Source: Pseudomonas argentinensis | GTDB lineage: Bacteria; Pseudomonadota; Gammaproteobacteria; Pseudomonadales; Pseudomonadaceae | Direction: 5' to 3' | Assembly: GCF_001839655.2 (NCBI RefSeq) | Contig: NZ_CP056087.1 | Coordinates: 1,922,001-1,986,000, forward strand | DNA length: 64,000 nt | Shown here: in pieces, positions 24,377 through 33,153 of the stretch | Layout of the letters: each line of letters begins with the position of its first letter | Numbering within the stretch: position 1 is the first letter of the stretch | Translations under genes and position numbers: made by a program | Notes under the pieces: generated by a model | Databases searched by the model: none | Seen by the model: the letters and a program-made list of their open reading frames with translations, nothing else | What the model was told of the DNA's origin: nothing

Positions 24377-25141
24377 ATGACCGTGCTGCGTTCCCTGCTG
24401 TTCTTGTTCGGTGCCTGTCTGCTCGCCGCGTGCGTATCCACTGGCGACGTCGACCCGATGAAAACCCCTGAAGGGCGCAAGAAGGCCTACGACTCGTTCG
24501 TGCAGCTGGGCATCGGTTATCTGCAGCAGGGCGAGACCGGGCCGGCCAAGGTGCCGCTGAAGAACGCGCTGGATATCGACTCCTCGGCTCCCGATGCCCA
24601 TGCCGTGCTGGCCCTGGTGTTCCAGCGCGAGATGGAGCCCAAGCTGGCCGATGAACATTTTCGCAAGTCGCTGTCCAAGAACCCCAGGGATGCACGTCTG
24701 CTGAACAACTACGGCGGCTTCCTGTTCGAGCAGAAGCGCTACAAGGAAGCCATGGAGCGCTACAGCCTGGCCGCCGAAGACAGCCTCTATCCCGAGCGCG
24801 CCCGGGTGTTCGAGAACATGGGCATGACCGCCATGATGCTCAACCGGCGTCAGGAGGCCAAAGGCTATTTCGAGCGTTCGTTGCGCCTCAACAGCCGCCA
24901 GCCGCGGGCCTTGCTGGAAATGGCCAATCTCTCCTTTGAAGATCGCGAATACGTGCCGGCGCGCAGTTATTACGAGAGCTTCAGCGCCATTTCCGAGCAG
25001 AACGCCCGCAGCTTGTTGCTGGGCGCGCGCCTGGCCACGATCTTCGAAGATCGTGACCGTGCTGCCAGCCTCGGCCTGCAGTTGAAACGTCTTTATCCCG
25101 GTACGCCGGAATATCAGCAATATCTGTCGGAGCAAAGATGA
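24377..25141 (+). CDS. pilF: Type IV pilus biogenesis/stability lipoprotein PilF (PilW)
   Basis: An outer-membrane lipoprotein needed for PilQ secretin multimerisation. The 254-residue protein starts MTVLRSLLFLFGACLLAACV at 24377 after GAGAGG. The lipobox is LLAAC, with the acylated Cys near residue 20. The mature part is almost entirely tetratricopeptide repeats, about six, beginning at YDSFVQLGIGYLQQG. The stop overlaps rodZ by 4 bases (ATGA). Confidence 0.93.
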   Translation: MTVLRSLLFLFGACLLAACVSTGDVDPMKTPEGRKKAYDSFVQLGIGYLQQGETGPAKVPLKNALDIDSSAPDAHAVLALVFQREMEPKLADEHFRKSLSKNPRDARLLNNYGGFLFEQKRYKEAMERYSLAAEDSLYPERARVFENMGMTAMMLNRRQEAKGYFERSLRLNSRQPRALLEMANLSFEDREYVPARSYYESFSAISEQNARSLLLGARLATIFEDRDRAASLGLQLKRLYPGTPEYQQYLSEQR

Positions 25142-26157
25142 AAGCGGCCCAACCCGAAGTTGCAGCAGCTCATCGCGTCAATCCTGGAGAAGCCCTGCGT
25201 GCAGCGCGTGAGAGCCGAGGCTGGTCGGTGGCGGAAGTCGCCACCCAGCTCAACCTCACGCCGATGCGCCTGAGCCAGCTGGAGGCTGGCGAGTTCGAGA
25301 AACTGCCGGGCAACACCTTCTCCCGTGGTTATATCCGCGCCTACGCGAAGTTGCTGGGCCTGGAGCAGGCGCCCCTGGTGGCCGACTTCGATCAGTTCAC
25401 CGGCAGCAACGCCACCGGCAGCAGCGTGCATGCGCTGGGCCGCATCGAGGAGCCGACACGCTACTCGCAAAGCATCCTGCGCCTGGTCAGCTTTTTGCTG
25501 CTGCTCGGCGTTGGCGGCGCCTGTTTCTACTGGTGGCAGGATCAGGGCTGGCAGCTCGACGACCTGAAGAACGTCGGCCTGGGCCATGTCGAAGTCGACG
25601 GCGCCGACGGCAGCACCCAGATTCATCCGCTCGACGAGCCGGAAGACCAGGCCGTCGCCGCGGCGCAGAATCAGGGTACCGAATTGCCGTTGCCAGGGGT
25701 TCCGGCCGAGCAGGCCGAGGAAGCCCCGAGCGAAACGCCGCCGGCCACCGCTACCGAACTACTGGAGCAGAACCCGCCAGCTGGCCAGGCCGCGCCCGCT
25801 GAGCAGGCTCCTGCTGCGCCTGCCGAATCGACTGCACCTGTGGCGCCAGCCGCACCGGCTGCCCAGGCGCCTGCCACCGCAGCCGCTCAGCCCCAGGCCC
25901 CGGTCGCTGCCGGCGAAGGCTTGGTCAGCATGAAATTCACCGCCGATTGCTGGATCCAGGTGACCGATGCCAATGGCAAGGTGGTCGCCAGCGGCTTGAA
26001 ACGCGGCGGTGACAGCCTGGATGTACGTGGCCAGGCGCCCATGGAACTGCGCCTGGGCTTTGCCCGCGGCGCCCAGGTGACCTACAACGGTGCTGCTGTC
26101 GATGTGACGCCGCATATCTCCGGTGAAACCGCACGCTTGAAGTTGGGTGGGCAGTAA
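25138..26157 (+). CDS. rodZ: Cytoskeletal/cell-shape protein RodZ
   Basis: A bitopic inner-membrane protein that links MreB to the elongation machinery. The 339 residues comprise a cytoplasmic Xre-like helix-turn-helix (about 17-75, [15 protein letters not shown]), one membrane segment (about 112-132), a long Pro/Ala/Glu-rich periplasmic linker (about 180-255) and a C-terminal beta domain starting at [17 protein letters not shown]. The linker is low in complexity and likely to vary in length between strains. It precedes ispG by one base. Confidence 0.93.
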   Translation: MKAAQPEVAAAHRVNPGEALRAARESRGWSVAEVATQLNLTPMRLSQLEAGEFEKLPGNTFSRGYIRAYAKLLGLEQAPLVADFDQFTGSNATGSSVHALGRIEEPTRYSQSILRLVSFLLLLGVGGACFYWWQDQGWQLDDLKNVGLGHVEVDGADGSTQIHPLDEPEDQAVAAAQNQGTELPLPGVPAEQAEEAPSETPPATATELLEQNPPAGQAAPAEQAPAAPAESTAPVAPAAPAAQAPATAAAQPQAPVAAGEGLVSMKFTADCWIQVTDANGKVVASGLKRGGDSLDVRGQAPMELRLGFARGAQVTYNGAAVDVTPHISGETARLKLGGQ

Positions 26158-26158
26158 T

Positions 26159-27271
26159 ATGCACGGTGAATCACCGATCAAACGTCGGCTCTCTCGCAAG
26201 ATCTGGGTCGGCTCGGTACCGGTCGGCGGCGATGCCCCGATTGCCGTACAGAGCATGACCAACACCGACACCAATGATGTCGCCGCCACCGTCGAGCAGA
26301 TCCGTCGCCTCGAGGCGGCCGGTGCCGACATCGTGCGCGTCTCGGTACCGGACATGGACGCCGCCGAGGCCTTCGGGCGCATCAAGCAGCAGGTCAACCT
26401 GCCGCTGGTGGCCGACATCCATTTTGACTACCAGATCGCCCTGCGGGTGGCCGAGCTGGGCGTCGACTGCCTGCGCATCAACCCGGGCAACATCGGCCGT
26501 GAGGATCGCGTCAAGGCGGTGGTCGAGGCGGCGCGCGACAAGGGGATTCCGATTCGCATCGGCGTCAACGCCGGCTCCCTGGAAAAGGACCTGCAGAAAA
26601 AATACGGTGAGCCGACGCCCGAGGCGCTGGTCGAGTCGGCGCTGCGCCATGTCGAGCATCTCGACCGTTTGAATTTCCCCGATTTCAAGGTTAGCGTGAA
26701 GGCCTCCGACGTGTTCATGGCCGTCGAAGCCTATCGCCTGCTGGCCAAGCAGATCGAGCAGCCCCTGCACCTGGGCATCACCGAAGCCGGCGGCCTGCGC
26801 TCCGGTACCGTGAAGTCCTCGGTGGGCCTGGGCATGCTGTTGGCCGACGGTATCGGCGACACCATCCGCATCTCCCTGGCTGCCGATCCGGTGGAAGAGA
26901 TCAAGGTCGGTTTCGATATCCTCAAGTCGCTGCGCCTGCGCTCGCGGGGCATCAACTTCATCGCCTGCCCGAGCTGCTCGCGCCAGAACTTCGACGTGGT
27001 CAAGACCATGAACGAGCTGGAAACCCGGGTCGAGGACCTGCTGGTGCCGCTGGACGTGGCGGTGATCGGCTGCGTGGTCAACGGCCCCGGCGAAGCCAAG
27101 GAAGCCCATATCGGCCTGACCGGTGGCACGCCGAACAACCTGGTGTACATCGATGGCAAGCCGGCTTCCAAGCTGACCAATACCAACCTGGTGGATGAGC
27201 TGGAAAAGCTGATTCGCGAAAAGGCGGCCGAGAAGGCCGCAGCCGATGCGGCCGTGATCGTGCGCGGCTGA
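26159..27271 (+). CDS. ispG: (E)-4-hydroxy-3-methylbut-2-enyl-diphosphate synthase IspG
   Basis: A [4Fe-4S] enzyme of the methylerythritol phosphate route to isoprenoids. The 370-residue protein starts [18 protein letters not shown] one base after the rodZ stop. Cluster ligands are C270 and C273 (CPSC), C305 (GCVVNGPGE) and E312. The N-terminal TIM barrel shows [11 protein letters not shown]. It depends on the Fe-S machinery encoded upstream. Confidence 0.96.
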   Translation: MHGESPIKRRLSRKIWVGSVPVGGDAPIAVQSMTNTDTNDVAATVEQIRRLEAAGADIVRVSVPDMDAAEAFGRIKQQVNLPLVADIHFDYQIALRVAELGVDCLRINPGNIGREDRVKAVVEAARDKGIPIRIGVNAGSLEKDLQKKYGEPTPEALVESALRHVEHLDRLNFPDFKVSVKASDVFMAVEAYRLLAKQIEQPLHLGITEAGGLRSGTVKSSVGLGMLLADGIGDTIRISLAADPVEEIKVGFDILKSLRLRSRGINFIACPSCSRQNFDVVKTMNELETRVEDLLVPLDVAVIGCVVNGPGEAKEAHIGLTGGTPNNLVYIDGKPASKLTNTNLVDELEKLIREKAAEKAAADAAVIVRG

Positions 27272-27291
27272 TCCGTGCTTAAGGAAAACAA

Positions 27292-28581
27292 GTGAGCAAG
27301 TCCCTGCAAGCCATTCGTGGCATGAACGATATCCTGCCGCAGCAGACCCCGGCCTGGCGTTACCTGGAAACCACCCTGGCGGCCTTGCTGGACAGCTACG
27401 GCTATCAGGAAATCCGCCTGCCGATCCTCGAGTTCACCGACTTGTTCGCCCGCGGCATCGGTGAAGGCACGGACGTGGTCGACAAGGAGATGTACACCTT
27501 TCTCGACCGCAACAACGAATCCCTGACCCTGCGCCCGGAAGGCACCGCCGGCTGCGTGCGCGCCGTGCTCGAGCATGGCCTGACCGGTGGCGGTCAGGTG
27601 CAGAAGCTTTGGTACGCGGGCCCGATGTTCCGTTACGAGAAGCCGCAGAAGGGCCGTTATCGCCAGTTCCACCAGATCGGCGTGGAAGTCTTCAACCTGC
27701 CCGGGCCGGACATCGATGCCGAGCTGATCACCCTGACCTGGCGCCTGTGGAAGCAACTGGGTCTGGGCGATGCGGTGACTCTGCAGCTCAACAGCCTGGG
27801 TTCCAGCGAAGCCCGCGGTGTGTACCGTGATGCGCTGGTGGCCTACCTGCGCGAGCGCTTCGACCAACTCGACGAAGACAGCCAGCGGCGCCTGACCACC
27901 AACCCGCTGCGCATCCTCGACAGCAAGAATGCCCAGACCCAGGCGTTGCTCGCCGATGCCCCGACGCTGCACGACTATCTGGACGACGAGTCCCGCGAGC
28001 ACTTCGAAGGCCTCAAGGCGCGTCTGGATGCCGTCGGCATCAAATACGAGATCAACCCGAAGCTGGTGCGTGGCCTGGATTACTACGGCCGCACCGTGTT
28101 CGAGTGGGTGACCGACAAGCTCGGCTCCCAGGGCACCGTGTGCGCCGGTGGCCGTTACGACGGGCTGATCACCCAGTTCGGCGGCAAGCCGACCCCGGGC
28201 GTGGGCTTTGCCATGGGTGTCGAGCGTCTGGTGCTGCTGCTCGAAACCCTGCAGTGCGTACCCGCCGAGTTGAACCGCCCGGCCGATGCCTTTATCTGCG
28301 CCTTCGGCGAGGCGGCCGAGCTGGCGGCACTGGCACTGGCCGAGGACATACGTAATCAGGTTCCGGGGCTGCGTCTGCTGGTCAATGCCGGTGGTGGCAG
28401 CTTCAAGAGCCAGTTCAAGAAGGCCGACAAGAGCGGCGCGCTGTATGCTCTGATTCTCGGTGAGGACGAACTGGCCAAGCGCGTGGTAGGTTGCAAACCT
28501 TTGCGTGACGACAGCGAACAACAAAGCATTGCCTGGTCGGATCTTGCCGACCATCTGGCATCCTGCATCCAGCAGGCTTGA
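27292..28581 (+). CDS. hisS: Histidine--tRNA ligase
   Basis: A class II synthetase charging tRNA-His. The 429-residue protein starts at a GTG ([16 protein letters not shown]) after TAAGGAAA. Motif 2 ([21 protein letters not shown]) and the histidine-specific signatures [15 protein letters not shown] and GGRYDGL are present. The C-terminal anticodon-binding domain starts near residue 325. Full length. Confidence 0.97.
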   Translation: MSKSLQAIRGMNDILPQQTPAWRYLETTLAALLDSYGYQEIRLPILEFTDLFARGIGEGTDVVDKEMYTFLDRNNESLTLRPEGTAGCVRAVLEHGLTGGGQVQKLWYAGPMFRYEKPQKGRYRQFHQIGVEVFNLPGPDIDAELITLTWRLWKQLGLGDAVTLQLNSLGSSEARGVYRDALVAYLRERFDQLDEDSQRRLTTNPLRILDSKNAQTQALLADAPTLHDYLDDESREHFEGLKARLDAVGIKYEINPKLVRGLDYYGRTVFEWVTDKLGSQGTVCAGGRYDGLITQFGGKPTPGVGFAMGVERLVLLLETLQCVPAELNRPADAFICAFGEAAELAALALAEDIRNQVPGLRLLVNAGGGSFKSQFKKADKSGALYALILGEDELAKRVVGCKPLRDDSEQQSIAWSDLADHLASCIQQA

Positions 28582-28608
28582 GCGATTTAGCGATTAAGGA
28601 GTATTGGG

Positions 28609-29253
28609 GTGGCGTTGAACAGCGATGATGATGAACTGGCCGGCCTGAAAGACTGGTGGAATCGTAACGGCAAGCCATTGCTGGCGGGCGGCGCCCTGGC
28701 GCTGATCGCGGTATTCGGCTGGCAGGGTTGGCAGAAGTATCAGACCAACCAGGCGCAGGGCGCATCGGTGATCTATCAGCAGCTGCTGGAGTCGGCCATG
28801 ACCCCCAGCGGTCAGCCGGACGCCGCCAAGGTGGCCGCCCTTGCCGGTGAGCTGAAGAAAGACTTCGGCGGCACCCAGTACGCCCAGTACGGCAGCCTGT
28901 TCGTGGCCAAGGTCGCGGTCGAATCCGGCAAGCTGGACGACGCGGCGACTGAGTTGCGCAGCGTGGTCGACAAGCCGGCCAACGAGACCCTGGGCGAGCT
29001 CGCTCGTCAGCGTCTGGCCCGTGTACTGGCCGCCCAGGACAAAGCCGACGAAGCGCTCAAGCTGCTCGACGGCGACGCCGATCAGGCCTTCCAGGCCAGC
29101 CGTGAAGAGCTCCGGGGTGACCTGCTGGTGAAGCTGGGTCGTACCGACGACGCCCATGCCGCCTATGTGAAAGCCAAGGGCGCGTTGGCTGAAGAAGCTG
29201 CCGTCGGTGGTCTGCAGTTGAAGATCGACGACCTGGCCAAAGGGGATGCATGA
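28609..29253 (+). CDS. yfgM: YfgM family protein (Sec-associated TPR membrane protein)
   Basis: A 214-residue inner-membrane protein with a short cytoplasmic N-terminus (MALNSDDDELAGLKDWWNRNG, GTG start after AAGGAGT), one membrane segment at about residues 23-40 and a periplasmic domain of tetratricopeptide-like repeats. In E. coli YfgM associates with SecYEG and periplasmic chaperones such as PpiD. It is encoded directly before bamB, and its end overlaps bamB by 8 bases, so the two envelope proteins are co-translated. Confidence 0.92.
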   Translation: MALNSDDDELAGLKDWWNRNGKPLLAGGALALIAVFGWQGWQKYQTNQAQGASVIYQQLLESAMTPSGQPDAAKVAALAGELKKDFGGTQYAQYGSLFVAKVAVESGKLDDAATELRSVVDKPANETLGELARQRLARVLAAQDKADEALKLLDGDADQAFQASREELRGDLLVKLGRTDDAHAAYVKAKGALAEEAAVGGLQLKIDDLAKGDA

Positions 29254-30397
29254 CGTGATGCGTTGGAAGAATGCCGCACTGCTGGCCCTGGCCGTTCTGG
29301 CCGTGGGTTGCAGCAGCAACAGCAAGAAAGAACTGCCGCCTGCCGAGCTTCCCAAGTTCACCGAGGAAGTGAAGCTGCAGAAAGAGTGGAGCCGCTCGAT
29401 CGGTAACGGTCAGGGCGACATCTACAACATGCTCGAGCCGGTGGTCGATGGCGAGCAGATCTTCGCCGCCGACGTTGAAGGCCTGATCGTGGCCATGGAC
29501 CGCATGACCGGCAAGGTCGCCTGGAAGCAGGAGCTGGACGTTCCGGTTTCCGGTGCCGTGGCGGCTGGCTATGGCATGGTCGTGGTCGGCACCCTCAAGG
29601 GTGAAGTGATCGCCCTGGATTCGTCCAGCGGTGAAGAGAAGTGGCGCGCCCGCGTGCCGAGCGAAGTGCTGTCCGCCCCGGCCATCAGCAGCGACACCGT
29701 GCTGGTGCAGACCCAGGATGACACCCTCGTCGCGCTGGATGCCTACAGCGGCCAGCAACGCTGGATCTTCGAGAACACCCCGGCGGTGCTGACCCTGCGC
29801 GGCACCGGCAGTCCGCTGCTGACCAATCAGCTGGCCATCGCAGGCCTGTCCAGCGGCAAGGTCATCGCCCTGGACGCGCAGCGCGGCATCCCGGTCTGGG
29901 AACAGCGCGTGGCCATTCCCCAGGGCCGTTCCGAGCTCGACCGCATCGTCGATATCGATGGCGGCCTGCTGCTCTCCGGTGGCCAGCTGTACGTGGTCAC
30001 CTACCAGGGCCGCGTCGCGGCACTGGACCTGCAGAGCGGTCGGGTGATCTGGCAACGCGAGGCGTCCAGCTCCATGGGTGTGGCCCAGGGCTTCGGTAAC
30101 GTGTACGTGACACTGGCCAGTGGCACCGTGGAAAGCATCGACGAGCGTTCGGCGTCGGCACTGTGGAACAACGACGCCCTGGCACGCCGCCAGCTGTCGT
30201 CGCCTGCGGTGTTCTCCAGCTACGTCGCCTTTGGTGATCTGGAAGGCTACCTGCACCTGATCAGCCAGGTCGATGGACGCTTCGTCGGTCGTACCCGTAT
30301 CGACAGCGACGGCCTGCGTGCGCGCCCTCTGGTGGTTGGCGACTGGCTGTATGCCTTCGGTAACGGTGGCAAGCTGGTGGCCCTGACCATCAAGTGA
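29246..30397 (+). CDS. bamB: Outer membrane assembly lipoprotein BamB
   Basis: A lipoprotein of the BAM complex that helps insert beta-barrel proteins such as the TonB receptor and LapE encoded here. The 383-residue protein has the signal MHDVMRWKNAALLALAVLAV with lipobox LAVGC. The mature part is an eight-bladed PQQ-type beta-propeller with repeated blades such as VIALDSSSGEEKWRARV and VAALDLQSGRVIWQRE. I chose the ATG at 29246 because the extra residues resemble other Pseudomonas BamB starts; ATG at 29258 is the alternative. Confidence 0.94.
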   Translation: MHDVMRWKNAALLALAVLAVGCSSNSKKELPPAELPKFTEEVKLQKEWSRSIGNGQGDIYNMLEPVVDGEQIFAADVEGLIVAMDRMTGKVAWKQELDVPVSGAVAAGYGMVVVGTLKGEVIALDSSSGEEKWRARVPSEVLSAPAISSDTVLVQTQDDTLVALDAYSGQQRWIFENTPAVLTLRGTGSPLLTNQLAIAGLSSGKVIALDAQRGIPVWEQRVAIPQGRSELDRIVDIDGGLLLSGGQLYVVTYQGRVAALDLQSGRVIWQREASSSMGVAQGFGNVYVTLASGTVESIDERSASALWNNDALARRQLSSPAVFSSYVAFGDLEGYLHLISQVDGRFVGRTRIDSDGLRARPLVVGDWLYAFGNGGKLVALTIK

Positions 30398-30440
30398 GCC
30401 CCGGCCCTGCTGGTCTGGCAGCGCCAGGCGAGCAGAGCAG

Positions 30441-30587
30441 CTAGGCTGTCTACGAAAAGTACCTGCGCTCGGTGATGCTTCGTTAAAAATCGGTTCGGAC
30501 TGCTCATTTACAGCTCGTAAACTCCGCGTCCTCACCGATTTTTGCCTCGCCTGACCTTCGCTCGGGGACTTTTCGCACGCAGCCTGG
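30441..30587 (+). repeat. Structured intergenic repeat, copy B (MITE-like)
   Basis: A 147-base element between bamB and der with 20-base imperfect terminal inverted repeats: 30441-30460 pairs with 30568-30587 at 16 of 20 positions, both ending in the CGAAAAGT motif. Nested inside are AAAAATCGGT / ACCGATTTTT (30485-30494 and 30534-30543, perfect) and a core of CGGA...TTTAC-AGCTC-GTAAA..TCCG. The whole unit could fold into one long hairpin. Related copies lie at 10488-10643 and 14319-14431. It encodes no protein. Confidence 0.75.
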
Positions 30588-30600
30588 TGCGAGATTTGTG

Positions 30601-30634
30601 GCCGCTGCCTGTGCAGCGGCTTTTGTATTTTTTG
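30601..30634 (+). terminator. Intrinsic terminator before der
   Basis: The perfect stem GCCGCTGC / GCAGCGGC with loop CTGT is followed by TTTTGTATTTTTT. It would end transcripts coming from bamB and the preceding repeat, so der probably has its own promoter or receives read-through. Confidence 0.8.
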
Positions 30635-30656
30635 AAATAACGAAGTGGAGAGCCGA

Positions 30657-32129
30657 ATGGTTCCCGTAATTGCCCTGGTGGGCCGGCCGAACGTCGGCAA
30701 ATCCACCTTGTTCAACCGCCTGACCCGCACCCGCGACGCGATCGTCGGGGACCTTTCGGGTCTGACCCGCGACCGCCAGTACGGCGAGGCCAAGTGGCAG
30801 GGGCGCACCTATATCGTGATCGACACCGGGGGTATCTCCGGTGACGAGGAAGGCATCGACGCTAAGATGGCCGAGCAGTCCCTGCAGGCCATCGAGGAAG
30901 CCGACGCCGTGCTGTTCCTGGTCGACGCCCGTGCCGGGTTGTCCGCCTCCGACCAGATGATTGGCGAGCACCTGCGCAAGCGCAACAAGCGCAGCTTCCT
31001 GGTGGTCAACAAGGTGGACAACCTCGATCCGGACCTGGCCCGCGCCGAGTTCTCGCCCCTGGGTATGGGCGAAGCCCTGCCGATCGCCGGTGCCCATGGC
31101 CGTGGCATCACCCAGATGCTCGAAGCCGCCCTGGGCAGCTTTCCCAAGGATGCCGGCGAGCCGGAAGAGAGCGAGGAGGCCGAAGTGGTCGCCGAGGGCG
31201 AGGAAGCCAAGCGCATTCCCGGCCCGAGCGAGAAGGACGGCATCAAGCTGGCCATCATCGGCCGCCCCAACGTCGGCAAGTCGACCCTGGTCAACCGCAT
31301 GCTCGGGGAAGACCGGGTCATCGTCTACGATCAGGCCGGCACCACCCGCGACAGCATCTACATTCCCTTCGAGCGTGATGACGAGAAGTACACGCTGATC
31401 GACACCGCTGGCGTGCGCCGCCGCGGCAAGATCTTCGAGGCGGTGGAGAAGTTCTCGGTGGTCAAGACGCTGCAGGCCATCCAGGACTCCAACGTGGTGG
31501 TATTCGTCATGGACGCCCGTGAAGGGGTGGTCGACCACGATCTCAATCTGCTCGGCTTCGTGCTCGAGAGTGGCCGCGCCCTGGTCATCGCCCTGAACAA
31601 GTGGGACGGCATGGAGCCCAGCGAGCGTGACTACGTGAAGACCGAGCTGCAGCGCCGGCTGTTCTTCGTCGACTTCGCCGATATCCACTTCATCTCGGCG
31701 CTACATGGCACCGGCGTTGGTCACTTGTACAAGTCGGTGCAGGCCTCGTTCAAGTCGGCGATCACCCGCTGGCCGACCAGCCGCCTCACGCAGATCCTCG
31801 AGGATGCCGTGCAGGAGCACCAGCCGCCGCTGGTCAACGGTCGCCGCATCAAGCTGCGCTACGCCCACCTGGGGGGCGCCAACCCGCCGCTGATCGTGAT
31901 CCACGGTAACCAGGTCGACGCCGTGCCGCGTGCCTACTCCCGTTACCTGGAAAACACCTACCGTCGTGTGCTCAAGCTGGTCGGCACGCCGATCCGCATC
32001 GAGTACAAGGGTGGCGAAAACCCCTATGAAGGCAACAAGAACACCCTGACCGATCGCCAGGTGAACAAGAAGCGCCGCCTGATGAGCCACCACAAGAAGG
32101 CCGAGAAAAAGCGCAAGGACAAGCGCTGA
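30657..32129 (+). CDS. der: Ribosome biogenesis GTPase Der (EngA)
   Basis: An essential GTPase acting in 50S subunit maturation. The 490-residue protein has two consecutive G domains, each with a P-loop GRPNVGKST (about residues 8-16 and 202-210) and G4 motifs NKVD and NKWD. A C-terminal KH-like domain and a Lys-rich tail ending [11 protein letters not shown] follow. The ATG at 30657 is preceded by GTGGAG; an in-frame GTG four codons upstream overlaps that site. It is the last gene of the conserved block. Confidence 0.97.
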   Translation: MVPVIALVGRPNVGKSTLFNRLTRTRDAIVGDLSGLTRDRQYGEAKWQGRTYIVIDTGGISGDEEGIDAKMAEQSLQAIEEADAVLFLVDARAGLSASDQMIGEHLRKRNKRSFLVVNKVDNLDPDLARAEFSPLGMGEALPIAGAHGRGITQMLEAALGSFPKDAGEPEESEEAEVVAEGEEAKRIPGPSEKDGIKLAIIGRPNVGKSTLVNRMLGEDRVIVYDQAGTTRDSIYIPFERDDEKYTLIDTAGVRRRGKIFEAVEKFSVVKTLQAIQDSNVVVFVMDAREGVVDHDLNLLGFVLESGRALVIALNKWDGMEPSERDYVKTELQRRLFFVDFADIHFISALHGTGVGHLYKSVQASFKSAITRWPTSRLTQILEDAVQEHQPPLVNGRRIKLRYAHLGGANPPLIVIHGNQVDAVPRAYSRYLENTYRRVLKLVGTPIRIEYKGGENPYEGNKNTLTDRQVNKKRRLMSHHKKAEKKRKDKR

Positions 32130-32160
32130 CAGCTCCTGGTAATCAGCAGGTGTTGAAGGA

Positions 32161-32192
32161 GGGGTAGCTACAGCAGTAGCTACCCCTTTTTC
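32161..32192 (+). terminator. Intrinsic terminator after der
   Basis: A stem of GGGGTAGCTAC paired with GTAGCTACCCC around the loop AGCA is followed by TTTTTCGTT. It ends the der transcript and marks the edge of the conserved block. Confidence 0.92.
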
Positions 32193-32323
32193 GTTCTGGC
32201 GGCTCCCACCAATCGTCATGGGCATCGTTCCGTTGCCGCTACCGGTCATGAACGAAAAAGCTGGGGCACTCTGCGCCGTTTCAAGCCACTAACCCAGAAC
32301 CCCATCGCCACAAGCAAGGAGTC

Positions 32324-33004
32324 ATGATGAATGTTTTGATGGTGCTGACCTCCCATGATCAGCTCGGCAACACCGGCGCGAAAACCGGCTTCTGGCTCGA
32401 AGAATTCGCGGCGCCTTACTACGTGTTCAAGGATGCCGGCGCCACCGTCGTGCTCGCCTCGCCGGCCGGTGGCCAGCCGCCGCTGGATCCGAAAAGCGAT
32501 GCGCCCGACGCGCAGACCGACGCTACACGCCGCTTCAAGGCCGACGCCGAGGCGCAGCGTGAGCTGGCCAGCACCGTGAAGCTGGATTCGGTTAACCAGC
32601 AGGATTTCGATACGGTGTTCTACCCGGGTGGCCACGGCCCGCTGTGGGACCTGGCCGAGTCGCGCGAGTCGATTGCCCTGATCGAAGCCTTCGAACGCGC
32701 CGGCAAACCCATCGGTTTCGTCTGCCACGCGCCGGGTGCGCTGCGCCACGTCAAGGCGGCCGATGGCAGCCCGCTGATCAAGGGCCGGCGGGTCACCGGT
32801 TTCAGCAACAGTGAAGAAGCCGGCGTGCAACTGACCGACGTGGTGCCATTCCTGATCGAAGACGAGTTCCAGAAACTGGGCGGCCAGTATGAAAAGGGCG
32901 AGGACTGGGGCTCCTTCGTGATCGAGGATGGCAAGCTGGTCACCGGCCAGAACCCGGCCAGTTCGGAAGCCGCCGCCGAGGCGCTGCTGGCCAAGCTCAA
33001 GTAG
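32324..33004 (+). CDS. DJ-1/PfpI family protein (type 1 glutamine amidotransferase domain)
   Basis: A 226-residue cytosolic protein of the DJ-1/ThiJ/PfpI superfamily. The nucleophile elbow GFVCHAPGAL places the reactive Cys at C134 next to H135, and the N-terminal Glu of the family is in FWLEEFAAPY near residue 26. This layout matches the Hsp31/glyoxalase III-like and protein deglycase branch, so a role against methylglyoxal or other reactive carbonyls is plausible but not proved. It starts at an ATG after CAAGGAGT and stands alone between two terminated units. Confidence 0.85.
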   Translation: MMNVLMVLTSHDQLGNTGAKTGFWLEEFAAPYYVFKDAGATVVLASPAGGQPPLDPKSDAPDAQTDATRRFKADAEAQRELASTVKLDSVNQQDFDTVFYPGGHGPLWDLAESRESIALIEAFERAGKPIGFVCHAPGALRHVKAADGSPLIKGRRVTGFSNSEEAGVQLTDVVPFLIEDEFQKLGGQYEKGEDWGSFVIEDGKLVTGQNPASSEAAAEALLAKLK

Positions 33005-33153
33005 GCCTTGGCAACGCTGGCGCCACCTCCTGGCGCTGCAGCCACGCATGAAACGGTTGTGAGGGAAGGGCCTGTAGGTGATTATTTAATGCAATTGTGA
33101 GTGAATCGCAGTTGGATTATGATCGCGGCCCCTCCCATCTGGACCTTCTTTTC

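Noticed and set aside
33080-33110. Possible Fur box upstream of the TonB receptor (GATTATTTAATGCAATTG)
   Set aside because: Only about 9 of 19 positions agree with the Fur consensus, and the 7-1-7 inverted repeat is absent. Iron control is likely from context but not shown here.
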